Below are positions 9,214 through 18,910 of a stretch of DNA of 64,000 nt, piece after piece. Every line of letters begins with the position of its first letter. Within the stretch, counting starts at the first letter, position 1. Below the pieces are notes generated by a model, which worked only from the letters and a program-made list of their open reading frames with translations, made no database searches and had not been told where the DNA came from. The translations under genes and the position numbers were made by a program. This DNA is from Butyrivibrio fibrisolvens (GTDB lineage Bacteria > Bacillota > Clostridia > Lachnospirales > Lachnospiraceae). Location: positions 3,720,001 to 3,784,000 of the forward strand of contig NZ_CP065800.1 in assembly GCF_023206215.1 (NCBI RefSeq), in the 5' to 3' direction.

Positions 9214-10410
9214 TTACTCTTCGTCAGATGATTCTTCAGAAGCCTCATCAGAAACCTCTTCATCAAGAACTTCTTCAACAGCTTCATCGACCTCGTCTTC
9301 TGAGAACTCCTCATCTTCATACTCTTCTTCGTCATCAAGATAATCTTCATAACGGAATCCCGGAGCATCCTTAGCCTGAGTCTCAGACTTAATATCAATC
9401 TTGTATCCTGTCAGTCTTGCAGCAAGGCGGGCATTCTGTCCTTCCTTACCAATTGCAAGTGAAAGCTGATAATCAGGAACAACAACCTTAGCTGTCTTCT
9501 CATCAGGATCAGCAAATACTGCAACGATCTTAGCAGGTGAAAGAGCATTCTGAATAAGGTTACCGGGGTTTTCATCCCATTCGATAACATCGATCTTCTC
9601 ACCGCGAAGCTCTTCTACTATAAGGTTTACTCTGCTGCCGTTAACACCAACGCATGCTCCTACAGGATCTACATTAGGATTCTGAGAATATACGGCAATC
9701 TTAGTACGGCTTCCGGCTTCCCTTGCGATAGCCTTAACTTCTACAGTACCATCCTTGATCTCAGTAACTTCCTGCTCAAAGAGACGCTTTACAAGATCAG
9801 GGTGTGTACGTGAAACAAGGATACGAGGTCCCTTGTTGCCATTTCTAACCTCAAGGATGTAAACCTTGATCCTGTCTGTAGGACGATAGCTCTCACCCTT
9901 AACCTGCTCATTCTCTGTAAGAATAGCATCAGCATGTCCAAGGTTTATGGAGATGTTACGTCCGATGAAGCGCTGTACTACACCTGTTACGATGTCATGC
10001 TCCTTCTCGAAATATTCATTATAGATAGCGCCGCGCTCTTCTTCACGGATCTTCTGAAGAATGACATTCTTGGCATTCTGTGTCGCAATACGACCGAAGT
10101 TCTTAGAGTCAAGCGGAACTCTTACTATATCGCCGACTTTGGCATGTCTGTCTATCTTGGCAGCATCTTCCGGTGATATATCCTCAGCCGGATCCATAAC
10201 ATCATCAGCTGTCTCCACTACAGTCTTCTCGGCATATAAATGGAATTCACAGGTCTGTCTGTCGACCTCAACTTTTACATTGTCCGCCTTGCCAAAATTG
10301 TTCTTGCATGCGGTCATGAGAGAATTCTCAATTGCATCAAAAAGGCTTTCCTTACTGATATTCTTCTCTTTCTCCAATGCATCAAGTGCTTCCATAAGTT
10401 CTTTACTCAT
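9214..10410 (-). CDS. nusA: transcription termination/antitermination protein NusA
   Basis: RNA-polymerase-binding elongation factor that promotes pausing and intrinsic termination. It has 398 residues: an N-terminal RNAP-binding domain (MSKELMEALDALEKEK), an S1 domain (VTGVVQRFIGRNISINLG), and two KH domains (DPVGACVGVNGSRV; LAIGKEGQNARLAARLTGYK). The last ~40 residues are a strongly acidic Glu/Asp tail. Followed by ylxR and preceded by rimP. An early terminator in the rimP leader makes NusA feedback plausible but unproven. Confidence 0.97.
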   Translation of the reverse strand: MSKELMEALDALEKEKNISKESLFDAIENSLMTACKNNFGKADNVKVEVDRQTCEFHLYAEKTVVETADDVMDPAEDISPEDAAKIDRHAKVGDIVRVPLDSKNFGRIATQNAKNVILQKIREEERGAIYNEYFEKEHDIVTGVVQRFIGRNISINLGHADAILTENEQVKGESYRPTDRIKVYILEVRNGNKGPRILVSRTHPDLVKRLFEQEVTEIKDGTVEVKAIAREAGSRTKIAVYSQNPNVDPVGACVGVNGSRVNLIVEELRGEKIDVIEWDENPGNLIQNALSPAKIVAVFADPDEKTAKVVVPDYQLSLAIGKEGQNARLAARLTGYKIDIKSETQAKDAPGFRYEDYLDDEEEYEDEEFSEDEVDEAVEEVLDEEVSDEASEESSDEE

Positions 10411-10452
10411 GTCTTTTCCTCTTCTTCCTTTCTGCGCCTTAGCGCATCACCA

Positions 10453-10917
10453 TTAAAAATCCAGTGACAGTCTAATGACTGAAATATCTTTTCTCAAAAA
10501 AATCTTGTCTGTATCCTGAATTGTGATCGTAACGTTATCAGCATCAAATGCCTTCAGGATTCCTGTAAACTCTTTACAGCCATCTACAGGTTTATAAGTT
10601 TTTAAATCCACTTCCTGACCGAGACTGTTCTCAAAATGTCTGTCCTTTTTGAGCTGTCTCCCAAGACCAGGGCTTGAAACCTCAAGTGTATAAGCGTCTT
10701 CAATAAAATCGTCTGCATCAAGCGCATCCGACAGATCATGGCTCACATCAACACAGTCGCCAATGTTAACTCCGCCTTCCTTGTCAATATAGGCGCGAAG
10801 ATACCAGTCTCCTGCCTCCTTGACATATTCAACATCATAAACAGTTGTGCCATGCTTCTGGGCAATAGGAGTAAGTAACTCTTCAGTTCTTCTCTCAATA
10901 TCTTCTTTTCTCGACAT
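10453..10917 (-). CDS. rimP: ribosome maturation factor RimP
   Basis: Needed for 30S maturation. It has 154 residues with VYDVEYVKEAGDWYLRAYID, DCVDVSHDLSDALD and the family signature YTLEVSSPGLGRQLKKDRHF, followed by a C-terminal SH3-like domain. The start at 10917 has AAAGGTGG upstream. It is the first gene of the nusA-infB operon and is preceded by a ~240-base structured leader with its own promoter. Confidence 0.96.
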   Translation of the reverse strand: MSRKEDIERRTEELLTPIAQKHGTTVYDVEYVKEAGDWYLRAYIDKEGGVNIGDCVDVSHDLSDALDADDFIEDAYTLEVSSPGLGRQLKKDRHFENSLGQEVDLKTYKPVDGCKEFTGILKAFDADNVTITIQDTDKIFLRKDISVIRLSLDF

Positions 10918-10983
10918 ATGCCACCTTTCACATAATACTTATTGCAATCATGATCTTACTTCTTGGTAAATTCGCCTTATGCA

Positions 10984-11134
10984 ATCGAGTAGGCTGACTC
11001 CTACTCGATTTCGCACACGAACATTCCGCACTTCGTGCTCCATGTTCTTACAACCGGCAAATGAATTTGTATGCAAGCATCCATTCGCTTGCCGGTCTTG
11101 TGCAACAAAAAAGCGGACTCGCGAAAGTCCACTT
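10984..11134 (-). ncRNA. structured 5' leader of the rimP-nusA-infB operon (candidate attenuator)
   Basis: Reading the minus strand from a good promoter, the leader first meets an intrinsic-terminator-like hairpin (11111-11134; AAG.GGACT / AGTCC.CTT followed by six U). Three more hairpins follow: 11054-11095 (CCGGCAA / TTGCCGG plus further pairs), 11019-11047 (GAACAT and GCAC stems separated by a symmetric GGA/GGA internal loop), and 10984-11009 (perfect 10-bp ATCGAGTAGG stem, 6-base loop). No protein-coding frame here looks real. The arrangement resembles attenuation, but I do not recognise it as a named RNA family. Confidence 0.55.
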
Positions 11135-11160
11135 CCCAAAAACCACATAATTACTTTATA

Positions 11161-11189
11161 ACCATACCACCTTTATGCAAAAACGTCAA
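11161..11189 (-). promoter_or_regulatory. promoter of the rimP-nusA operon
   Basis: TTGACG (11184-11189), a 17-nt spacer and TATGGT (11161-11166) on the minus strand. Transcription would begin near 11154, just ahead of the early hairpin terminator. Confidence 0.6.
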
Positions 11190-11255
11190 GTTTTGTAATG
11201 GCAGGTTAAAAACTTCCCAAAAGTAAGTCCAAAGCCTTGCATCAGGGCAAAAAAT

Positions 11256-11281
11256 ATACCGCAAATTTCAATCTGCGGTAA
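11256..11281 (-). terminator. terminator of the tRNA-Glu cluster
   Basis: ACCGCAGATT and its partner TTTGCGGT form a stem followed on the minus strand by TATATTTTTT. It lies 50 bases beyond the last tRNA and ahead of the rimP promoter. Confidence 0.65.
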
Positions 11282-11330
11282 CTTTCGGGTTGGGCTGCTC
11301 TTTTCCGCTTCAGCGGTTTAAAACAGTCAG

Positions 11331-11402
11331 TAGCTCGTATCGGAATCGAACCGGTGATTCTGCCGTGAGAGGGCAGCGTCTTAGCCTCTTGACCAACGAG
11401 CC
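11331..11402 (-). tRNA. tRNA-Glu (anticodon CTC), copy 3 in transcription order
   Basis: A 72-base cloverleaf. The acceptor stem GGCTCGT pairs with ACGAGCT, the anticodon stem CTGCC/GGCAG encloses loop CTCTCAC (anticodon CTC), the T-arm contains GGTTCGATTCC, and the discriminator base is A. No CCA is encoded. The sequence is identical to the two upstream copies. Confidence 0.93.
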
Positions 11403-11429
11403 ATAATAAAACAGTTATAAGATACAGAA

Positions 11430-11501
11430 TAGCTCGTATCGGAATCGAACCGGTGATTCTGCCGTGAGAGGGCAGCGTCTTAGCCTCTTGACCAACGAGC
11501 C
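11430..11501 (-). tRNA. tRNA-Glu (anticodon CTC), copy 2
   Basis: Identical 72-base tRNA. It is separated from its neighbours by 26-28 bases of similar AT-rich spacer, suggesting recent tandem duplication and a single polycistronic precursor. Confidence 0.93.
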
Positions 11502-11527
11502 ATAATAAACAGTTATAAATTGCAGAA

Positions 11528-11599
11528 TAGCTCGTATCGGAATCGAACCGGTGATTCTGCCGTGAGAGGGCAGCGTCTTAGCCTCTTGACCAACGAGCC
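11528..11599 (-). tRNA. tRNA-Glu (anticodon CTC), copy 1
   Basis: Promoter-proximal copy of the identical 72-base tRNA. Its 5' end is about 27 bases from the predicted start site. Confidence 0.93.
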
Positions 11600-11632
11600 A
11601 TGTTTTTGTCGGTGCATTGAACCGACTTGAAC

Positions 11633-11661
11633 AAGATACCATGTTATCTATAATAATGCAA
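11633..11661 (-). promoter_or_regulatory. promoter of the tRNA-Glu cluster
   Basis: TTGCAT (11656-11661), 17-nt spacer, TATCTT (11633-11638) on the minus strand, just upstream of the first tRNA. Confidence 0.5.
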
Positions 11662-11697
11662 GCATTATTTTGAATTTTTTCAAAAAAAATATTTTTA

Positions 11698-12204
11698 TCA
11701 GCGCATAGCCACTGTTTCCTGAAGTGATACGATCTTGTCTGCTGCGCATACAAGTATCGCCTCTCTTGATTTTGGCGGATGCAAAAAAGTAAGTGGCCAC
11801 ATGTGACTACGGATTATCTGCGCCTCTTTATCTGTAAGATCAAAATCTCTTAACGCATTCTCCATAGCTGACTGAGGATGTGTAAATCCATGAAGATGAA
11901 AAAACTTGTGCATAAGTCTAAAAGGAAGGATCCAGTTCTCCGGCGCCTTCTTGATCACGAAATCTTTGTGCCAGTCATACAGAAAATAATCATGCAAAAA
12001 AGCACCTCTAATAAGCTCTCTCTCACTTGATCTAAGTCTAAACGCTCTGTCCAAAGCATAAGAAAGTCTTGCTACTCTCATACAATGATCAAATGTTGTT
12101 ATCCTGCCATGCTGTATATATTTTTTCATCTGCTGTGATCTTGCATCCTTAGCAATCTCATCCACAAGCAGTTTAAAATGTATTTCTCTTTCAACTTTGG
12201 TCAT
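11698..12204 (-). CDS. HD-domain hydrolase
   Basis: A 168-residue protein with the HD phosphohydrolase pattern: TTFDHCMRVARLSY (first His), GAFLHDYFLYDW (HD pair), and a later IIRSHMWPLTFLHPPKSRE with AADKIVSL (final Asp). Such proteins bind divalent metal and cleave phosphomonoesters or nucleotides; the substrate cannot be inferred. It follows the CmpB-type gene by 15 bases and so probably shares its transcript. Confidence 0.8.
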   Translation of the reverse strand: MTKVEREIHFKLLVDEIAKDARSQQMKKYIQHGRITTFDHCMRVARLSYALDRAFRLRSSERELIRGAFLHDYFLYDWHKDFVIKKAPENWILPFRLMHKFFHLHGFTHPQSAMENALRDFDLTDKEAQIIRSHMWPLTFLHPPKSREAILVCAADKIVSLQETVAMR

Positions 12205-12219
12205 AACTGATACTCAATC

Positions 12220-13023
12220 CTATTTTAAGTCTCCTGATCTGTCTTGCGTCTTCTCCGGTAGACTCTTCTTGATCTTAGAACCTATATTTTCCAAATATTC
12301 TCTAACACGCGCAGCCATATAACTTCTCGACTGCGACGTATATCCTTTTATAGAAAAAAGAGCATACTTTTGCCTTTGTGTAAGCTTAGCAGTAAATGCC
12401 TCGTATTTTTCACGTATCTCTCCGGGCATTTCATATATCGCCTTAATATTCTCTTCTACTTTATTATTAAAACCAAGCTCAAAATTGTCAAGTTTCTGGG
12501 TCAGATCAACCAGCGACTGTACGGTAAGTGCTGTATCCGCAGCAAGTACTCCCATAAGAAAAAGGGCAAGTATTTCTGCAAAAACAGGTTCCATCTGTCC
12601 CTTAATATTCTCGGAGACCGGCAGGACAAACTTAACTATAAGCATTCCGGCAAGTCCAAAACCAAGGGTTGCAGGAAGGCATATCCTTCCGTTTAGATTA
12701 AGCGGAGTATTCGAATAATCCCACCACATGGCGTTAAATCTTTTTTCAAGAAAATAACTAGTCGCATATTCCAGTATAGCACTGCCGAAGGCACATATAA
12801 CGAATATCTCCCATAGCGGCGTCTTGCCGCCTATGGTGAGACTAAAATTTCCAAACACTATAGAACAGCCGATCGCTCCAAATCCGTATATGGGGCATAC
12901 AGGACCATAAAGAAATCCTCTGTTACTAAAGTGTCTGGACTTAATGCTGCAATATGTGCATTCGTATACCCAGCCCAGAAAGCTGTAAACTATAAATTCT
13001 ACGAAGTATTTTGCTATTATCAT
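12220..13023 (-). CDS. CmpB-type (ABC-transporter type IV family) membrane protein
   Basis: A 267-residue protein with five or so hydrophobic segments in the first ~170 residues. Its opening FVEFIVYSFLGWVYECTYCS, then GFLYGPVCPIYGFGA, and WWDYSNTPLNLNGRICLPAT match the Firmicutes family annotated as putative ABC transporter type IV (CmpB). No ATPase gene is adjacent, so a transport role is not supported by context. The last ~90 residues are a charged, probably cytosolic tail. Downstream is the HD gene, upstream polC. Confidence 0.75.
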   Translation of the reverse strand: MIIAKYFVEFIVYSFLGWVYECTYCSIKSRHFSNRGFLYGPVCPIYGFGAIGCSIVFGNFSLTIGGKTPLWEIFVICAFGSAILEYATSYFLEKRFNAMWWDYSNTPLNLNGRICLPATLGFGLAGMLIVKFVLPVSENIKGQMEPVFAEILALFLMGVLAADTALTVQSLVDLTQKLDNFELGFNNKVEENIKAIYEMPGEIREKYEAFTAKLTQRQKYALFSIKGYTSQSRSYMAARVREYLENIGSKIKKSLPEKTQDRSGDLK

Positions 13024-13089
13024 ATTATTCCTTCTTCATCAGTTCCTAACCCCATAAATATATTTCGGCTTTTTATAAGGCACGGATTA

Positions 13090-16000
13090 CTACTTCATAA
13101 AATCGAACAAAGAGATCTGGTTGGACTCAGGGATATCTCCAAGAAGGCCCATTTCTGCCATTGCATCAACTACTTTCTGAGGGCACTTGGTTCTTTCCTT
13201 AAAGTCGTCCTTAGAAAGAAATGGTCCGTCCTTGGCAGCTTCTACTACTGCATCTGCTGCCTTTTCACCCATTCCATCGAAGGCAGTAAGAGAAGGCATG
13301 ATCTTGTTGCCGACTACCTGGAAGAGACGGGATTTGGCCTTGAATATATCAATAGGCTCAAATTCAATACCTCTTTCATACATCTCTTCGACAAGTCTCA
13401 TGTCATAATACTCTGCTTCTTCAACAGGTGACATTTTTTCTTTATTCTTGAGTTCCTGCATTCTTCCATGAAGGTGATTCTCTCCCTGACACATATCAAG
13501 GTATGAAAAAGCTTTCGCTCTTATCGAGAACCATGCTGCATAGAATGCCTGCGGGCAATATACCTTAAAGTAAGCAATTCGCCAGGCCATCATAACGTAT
13601 GCGGCAGCATGCGCCTTAGGGAACATGTATTTGATAAGCTCACATGAACCAATATACCATTCAGGAACGTCATGAGCCCTCATATCTGCTTTGTACTGCT
13701 CCCACTTGGGCTCTTTGCCTTTAGCGACTTTACCCTTACGGACTGACTCCATGATCTTGAAAGAATCAGATGGATCAAGACCCTTCTGGATAAGGTAGAT
13801 CATGATATCGTCTCGACAACAGATAGCTGTATCAATCGTTGCAGTTCCGTTACTGATAAGAACCTGAGCGTTGCCTTGCCATACGTCGGTTCCGTGTGAC
13901 AGACCTGAGATTCTTATAAGGTGACTAAGTGATGTAGGCTTAGCCTCAACAACCATGTTCATAGCAAAGTCAGTACCAAATTCAGGGATTCCAAGACATC
14001 CAAGTGGTGTTCCGCCTATCTGCTCAGGAGTTATGCCAAGAGAACCTGTATCTTCAAAGAGTTCCATTACAAGTGGATCATCAAAAGGTACATCTTTGGG
14101 ATCTACGCCTGTGCAGTCCATAAGGAATCTGATCATGGTCGGATCATCGTGTCCGAGTATATCGAGCTTGAGCAGGTTATGATCGATGGAGTGGTAATCA
14201 TAATGTGTTGTTATGGTAGCTGTTGTCTGGTCATTAGCCGGGTGCTGAACCGGTGTAAAGGTATTGATATCCTCTCCCACCGGAAGAACTACGATACCGC
14301 CAGGATGCTGACCTGTACCACGTCTTATACCGGTACAACCTGCAACTATTCTGTTAATTTCGGCCATTCGCTTAGGAACGCCTATCTCATCATAATATTT
14401 TTTGACATATCCAAAAGCAGTCTTATCTGCAAGCGCAGCTATAGTTCCTGCTCTGAAGGTCTGACCATAGCCAAAGATAACTTCAGTATATTTATGGGCC
14501 TTGGACTGATATTCACCTGAGAAGTTAAGGTCAATATCAGGCTCCTTATCTCCTTTAAATCCAAGGAAGGTTTCGAAAGGAATGTCGAATCCGTCCTTAT
14601 AAAGCATATGTCCACACTTGGGGCATCTTTTATCAGGCATATCCACTCCGGCCTTACCGCCGAAAGCTTTGACTTCTTCAGAATCAAAGTCGCTGTAATG
14701 ACAGCGTGGGCATACATAATGCGGAGCAAGTGCATTAACCTCAGTAATACCTGATGTAAACGCAACAAAAGAACTTCCAACTGATCCACGGGAACCAACC
14801 AGATATCCGTCTTCGTTGGACTTCCAAACGAGCTTCTGGGCGATAATATACATAACCGAGTAGCCGTTTTTGATAATTGAATTAAGCTCTCTTTTAAGTC
14901 TTGCATCTACTACTTCCGGAAGCTCTTCTCCGTATATCTCGTGAGCCTTGTCATAACATATCTTCTCAAGTGTCTTATCAGAATCTTCGATAACAGGAGG
15001 ACACTTATCGGGTCGAACCGGTGATATGCTATCGCACATCTCCATGATCTTCCTGGTGTTGGTCACGCATACTTCAAATGCCTTGTCTCCTCCAAGGTAA
15101 TCAAATTCCGAGAGCATCTCGGCTGTTGTTCTGACATACAGATCTGCAGGCTCTTCATCATCAAAGCCTCGTCCTGCCTGAATGATAGTCCTGTATATCT
15201 GATCCTCGGGATTTAAAAAGTGAGCATCGCAGGTAGCTACTACAGGCTTATGGAATTGTTCTCCAAGCTTAACGATCTTCTTGTTAACTTCTCTGATGTC
15301 ATCATCACTTTCGATACTGTCATACTTCTCTGAATCAACCATGAAGTGGTTGTTGCCAACAGGCTGTATCTCAAGGTAGTCATAAAAATTAACTATTCTT
15401 GCAATCTCTGTTTCAGGTCTGTCTTCTACAACAGCTCCGTAGAGTTCACCTGCACAGCAGGCAGAACCTATAATAAGACCTTCTCTGTACTGGCTAAGTA
15501 CAGACTTAGGTATAAGCGGAAAACGCCTGAAGTAGTCAAGGTGAGACTTACTTATAAGGGTATACAGATTACACCTTCCCAGTGTGTTCTTAGCAAGGAT
15601 AATAACATGGTGCGGGCGAAGGTGTTTGATCATTTCAGGTGTAGACTGACCGAATTCCTGCATTTTGGTAAGGTCTGCTATACCCTCTTTTTCCAACATA
15701 GGAAGGAACTTTAGGAAAATATAAGCAGTACACTCCGCATCATCTACCGCTCTATGGTGGTGATCAAGTACTACATTAAGAGTCTTGGCTGTAGCATCAA
15801 GTGTATGCTTGGCCTGCAGAGGAAAAAACACACGTGAAAGCCACATGGTATCTACTGTTGTAAAATCAACTTCTATTCCAAGCTCTTTACAGTTCTGGTT
15901 AATGAAACTGATATCAAATCCAACGTTATGTCCTACAAGAACTGAGTCCTTACAAAAATCAACGAATTTAGGGATTATTACATCACGGGTAGGAGCTCCC

Positions 16001-17775
16001 ATTACCATGTCATCACTTATGGATGTGAGCTTTTCTATACGATAAGGAATAGGAACCTGAGGGTTAATGAATTCTGAGAATCTTTCAAGGATCTCGCCAT
16101 TTCTAACCTTAACGGCACCAATCTCTATTATCTTGTTCTTAAGAGGTGAAAAACCTGTTGTCTCTATATCAAATACTACAAAGGTAGTATCCTTGATCTG
16201 CTGCCCCTTACCGTTTCTGACTATCTCAACAAGGTCATCAACAAGATAACCTTCTACGCCGAGTATGAGTTTGAAAAAGTTCTGTCTGTCAGGAGCAGGA
16301 AGTTCTGCTGCCTTGGCTTCTTTACAAGCTGCGCCGTAGAGGTCTTCCCATACATGATTGGCTACTGTAAGTCCCTGAACAACACCATGATCTGTGATAG
16401 CGATTCCGGGCATTCCCCATTTGTATGCCTGCTTGACTATATCGCTAACTTCAGATACTCCGTCCATATCACTCATCTTGGTATGGCAATGGAGCTCTAC
16501 TCTCTTAACCTGCGCATTATCCTTACGCTTAACTGTAAAGTCAGTCGTCTTTCTGATACCGCCAACTGATCCTATGGTAAGTTCATGGTCGAACTTATCG
16601 ATCATAGTGATACCTTTAACCTTGATAAAGGCACCAACCTTAAGGTCTTTGTTAAGATCTTTAAGATCTTCATTCTTTACGAATAGTTTAATTGTAATAG
16701 AATCAGTAAAGTCAGTAAGATCAAACATAACAATAGTCTTTTCACCATTTCGAAGAGGCTTTTCTTCGTAACGGATGACTTTACCATGTATAGTAACTTC
16801 ACCGATCTCTCCATCTACTTCGACAATACGCATCGGATCGTCATCGAAATCCCGGCCGTATATAACATTGGGATCGTCAGACTTCTTCATGCCACTTCCA
16901 AAGCTGCCTTTTTTCCAGGTTCCAAACTTCTTGCCGCCAAAACCTGAAGGCGCGCGGTTCTGATTGACACCGCCTTCGCCGGGGCTTGTTGTTCCGCCTT
17001 TACCTTTAGCTTCATCACTGGCCATAGCAGCTGCAGCTGCCTCTGCGGCTTTCTGAACCTCAATATTAGCATCAGAAGGCTTTGTATTAGCACCATCAAC
17101 CGCCTGTTTAGGCGCAGCGACGCTCTTTGAGGCAGATTTAGAACCTGATGCATCCTTTTTGCCTTTTTCCTGCTCTTTAGCCTTTTTAGCTTCAAGAGCA
17201 GCTTCAAGCTTGGCAGACATTCTTTCGGATTCTGCACTGTAATCAGGAGCTCCTGACTTTTTCTTGTCCTTTTTGGCCTCAAAAACAGTTTTAATCCTTA
17301 TATTAAGGCCGCATCTTTCGTTGATGATCTTGTCCATGATACGTTCTATCTCAGGTGCCTCCTGTGTAGATGTGACCGTATCTTCGAGGACAATCTCCAT
17401 TGCATCCAAAGAAGGATACCTGAATTCGGCACCCTTCATAAGTGTATATTCTATTGGATTATAAGTTCTGAATTCCTGCAGAATACTTTCTCCGTAGATA
17501 TCCATAAGGTTCTGCGGAGTATACTGTGCAGAGAGATGAAATCGCTCATATATCTTTATAACTATAGATACATTTGGAAAAAGCTGAGACCTTATCTCTT
17601 TTTCTACTTTTACGATTTCCTGTTTATCTATAAGACGTTCAGAGGAAATATAAATGCGGATAAAATCCTGCTTCCTTGTGGCAGAAACTTTCTCAACTGT
17701 AGTTTCTTCCATAAGTTCTTTAGTATGTCCACTTAATTTAAGCTGTGGAAATACTTCAAAAAAAGCTTTGGCCAT
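13090..17775 (-). CDS. polC: DNA polymerase III PolC-type alpha subunit
   Basis: Main replicative polymerase of low-GC Gram-positives. It has 1561 residues. An N-terminal region (~1-160) is followed by an Ala/Lys-rich linker (~165-300), an OB domain, a PHP segment (HCHTKMSDMDGVSEVSD ... GIAITDHG), and an embedded DnaQ-like 3'-5' exonuclease (VVFDIETTGFSPLKNKIIEI ... HRAVDDAECT). Next come the Zn-binding YVCPRCHYSD/RCPKCGHML, the palm (EPDIDLNFSGEYQ) and a C-terminal helix-hairpin-helix. The order with ispG upstream is conserved. Confidence 0.97.
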   Translation of the reverse strand: MAKAFFEVFPQLKLSGHTKELMEETTVEKVSATRKQDFIRIYISSERLIDKQEIVKVEKEIRSQLFPNVSIVIKIYERFHLSAQYTPQNLMDIYGESILQEFRTYNPIEYTLMKGAEFRYPSLDAMEIVLEDTVTSTQEAPEIERIMDKIINERCGLNIRIKTVFEAKKDKKKSGAPDYSAESERMSAKLEAALEAKKAKEQEKGKKDASGSKSASKSVAAPKQAVDGANTKPSDANIEVQKAAEAAAAAMASDEAKGKGGTTSPGEGGVNQNRAPSGFGGKKFGTWKKGSFGSGMKKSDDPNVIYGRDFDDDPMRIVEVDGEIGEVTIHGKVIRYEEKPLRNGEKTIVMFDLTDFTDSITIKLFVKNEDLKDLNKDLKVGAFIKVKGITMIDKFDHELTIGSVGGIRKTTDFTVKRKDNAQVKRVELHCHTKMSDMDGVSEVSDIVKQAYKWGMPGIAITDHGVVQGLTVANHVWEDLYGAACKEAKAAELPAPDRQNFFKLILGVEGYLVDDLVEIVRNGKGQQIKDTTFVVFDIETTGFSPLKNKIIEIGAVKVRNGEILERFSEFINPQVPIPYRIEKLTSISDDMVMGAPTRDVIIPKFVDFCKDSVLVGHNVGFDISFINQNCKELGIEVDFTTVDTMWLSRVFFPLQAKHTLDATAKTLNVVLDHHHRAVDDAECTAYIFLKFLPMLEKEGIADLTKMQEFGQSTPEMIKHLRPHHVIILAKNTLGRCNLYTLISKSHLDYFRRFPLIPKSVLSQYREGLIIGSACCAGELYGAVVEDRPETEIARIVNFYDYLEIQPVGNNHFMVDSEKYDSIESDDDIREVNKKIVKLGEQFHKPVVATCDAHFLNPEDQIYRTIIQAGRGFDDEEPADLYVRTTAEMLSEFDYLGGDKAFEVCVTNTRKIMEMCDSISPVRPDKCPPVIEDSDKTLEKICYDKAHEIYGEELPEVVDARLKRELNSIIKNGYSVMYIIAQKLVWKSNEDGYLVGSRGSVGSSFVAFTSGITEVNALAPHYVCPRCHYSDFDSEEVKAFGGKAGVDMPDKRCPKCGHMLYKDGFDIPFETFLGFKGDKEPDIDLNFSGEYQSKAHKYTEVIFGYGQTFRAGTIAALADKTAFGYVKKYYDEIGVPKRMAEINRIVAGCTGIRRGTGQHPGGIVVLPVGEDINTFTPVQHPANDQTTATITTHYDYHSIDHNLLKLDILGHDDPTMIRFLMDCTGVDPKDVPFDDPLVMELFEDTGSLGITPEQIGGTPLGCLGIPEFGTDFAMNMVVEAKPTSLSHLIRISGLSHGTDVWQGNAQVLISNGTATIDTAICCRDDIMIYLIQKGLDPSDSFKIMESVRKGKVAKGKEPKWEQYKADMRAHDVPEWYIGSCELIKYMFPKAHAAAYVMMAWRIAYFKVYCPQAFYAAWFSIRAKAFSYLDMCQGENHLHGRMQELKNKEKMSPVEEAEYYDMRLVEEMYERGIEFEPIDIFKAKSRLFQVVGNKIMPSLTAFDGMGEKAADAVVEAAKDGPFLSKDDFKERTKCPQKVVDAMAEMGLLGDIPESNQISLFDFMK

Positions 17776-17821
17776 TTATATCTTTCCCCCGTTGTTTCCT
17801 AAATTTCTATATATAAAAAGA

Positions 17822-18880
17822 TCATTCGCCCCAGTGATCAAGCTCTTCCTTGAGCGCTGACAGAAGCTGATCCTCGGGCATCTTGCGAATAACTTTGCCT
17901 TTCTTGATAAGAAGTCCTTCGCCTACTCCGCCGGCAACGCCTATATCAGCCTCTTTGGCTTCTCCTGGGCCGTTTACTGCGCATCCCATAACTGCAACTT
18001 TGATGTTGAGAGGATAATGGGAAGCAAGTTCCTCAACCTTATTAGCAAGTCCTATAAGGTCTATCTTGGTACGTCCGCATGTAGGACATGATACAACATC
18101 TATTCCGCCGCCTCTTAAATTAAGAGCTCTGAGTATCAGTTTGGCAGCCTTGATCTCTTCAACAGGATCTCCTGACAAAGATACGCGGATAGTATCTCCT
18201 ATTCCTTCGTTAAGAATAATACCAAGACCTACGGAAGATTTGACACTTCCTGAATATACAGTTCCTGCTTCTGTTATACCTACATGAAGCGGATACTGGG
18301 TCTTCTCTACGAGAAGTTCATGAGCTTTGACAGCAAGCATTACATTTGAAGACTTGATGCTTATGACCATATTGTCATAACCGCAATCTTCAATGATATG
18401 TGTCTTATCAAGAGCACTTTCTACAAGGCCCTGAGGTGTAACACCGTGGTATTTCTCAACAAGATCTTTTTCCAAGGATCCGGAGTTAACACCTACTCTG
18501 ATAGGAACCTGACGTTCTCTTGCAGCGCGGACAACTTCTTCAATCTTGTCCTTGCCGCCAATATTGCCGGGATTGATACGGATCTTGTCAGCTCCGTTCT
18601 CAATAGCAGCAATAGCCATCTTGTAATCAAAATGAATATCTGCAACAAGCGGAATATGAATACGCTTTTTGATCTCACCTATAGCCTTGGCAGCTTCAAG
18701 TGTAGGACAGGTACTCCTTACAATATCGCAACCCGCCTCTTCAAGCTTAAGGATCTGTGCAACAGTCGCATCAACATCCTCAGTACGTGTATTGGTCATA
18801 GACTGGATCATGATAGGATTACCACCGCCGATGACCTTATTACCAATTTTAATAACCTTTGTATTATCTCTATATGCCAT
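17822..18880 (-). CDS. ispG: 4-hydroxy-3-methylbut-2-enyl diphosphate synthase
   Basis: Penultimate MEP-pathway enzyme, a [4Fe-4S] reductase making HMBPP from MEcPP. I start at 18880 (MAYRDNTKVIKIGNKVIGGG), preceded by GGAGATTT, giving 352 residues. The open frame continues 37 codons upstream through two tandem palindromic repeats, which are not family sequence. TIM-barrel half: NPIMIQSMTNT, PLVADIHFDY, KIRINPGNIG. Cluster half: VSCPTCGRTKIDL and VMGCAVNGPGEAKEADIGVA, supplying the three Cys ligands. It sits between rseP and polC. Confidence 0.96.
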   Translation of the reverse strand: MAYRDNTKVIKIGNKVIGGGNPIMIQSMTNTRTEDVDATVAQILKLEEAGCDIVRSTCPTLEAAKAIGEIKKRIHIPLVADIHFDYKMAIAAIENGADKIRINPGNIGGKDKIEEVVRAARERQVPIRVGVNSGSLEKDLVEKYHGVTPQGLVESALDKTHIIEDCGYDNMVISIKSSNVMLAVKAHELLVEKTQYPLHVGITEAGTVYSGSVKSSVGLGIILNEGIGDTIRVSLSGDPVEEIKAAKLILRALNLRGGGIDVVSCPTCGRTKIDLIGLANKVEELASHYPLNIKVAVMGCAVNGPGEAKEADIGVAGGVGEGLLIKKGKVIRKMPEDQLLSALKEELDHWGE

Positions 18881-18910
18881 AATAAATCTCCTTTGACCCC
18901 GTTTTATGGG

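Noticed and set aside
10948..11148. 66-codon frame in the rimP leader
   Set aside because: Lies entirely across the terminator and hairpins; no family signal and better explained as structured leader.
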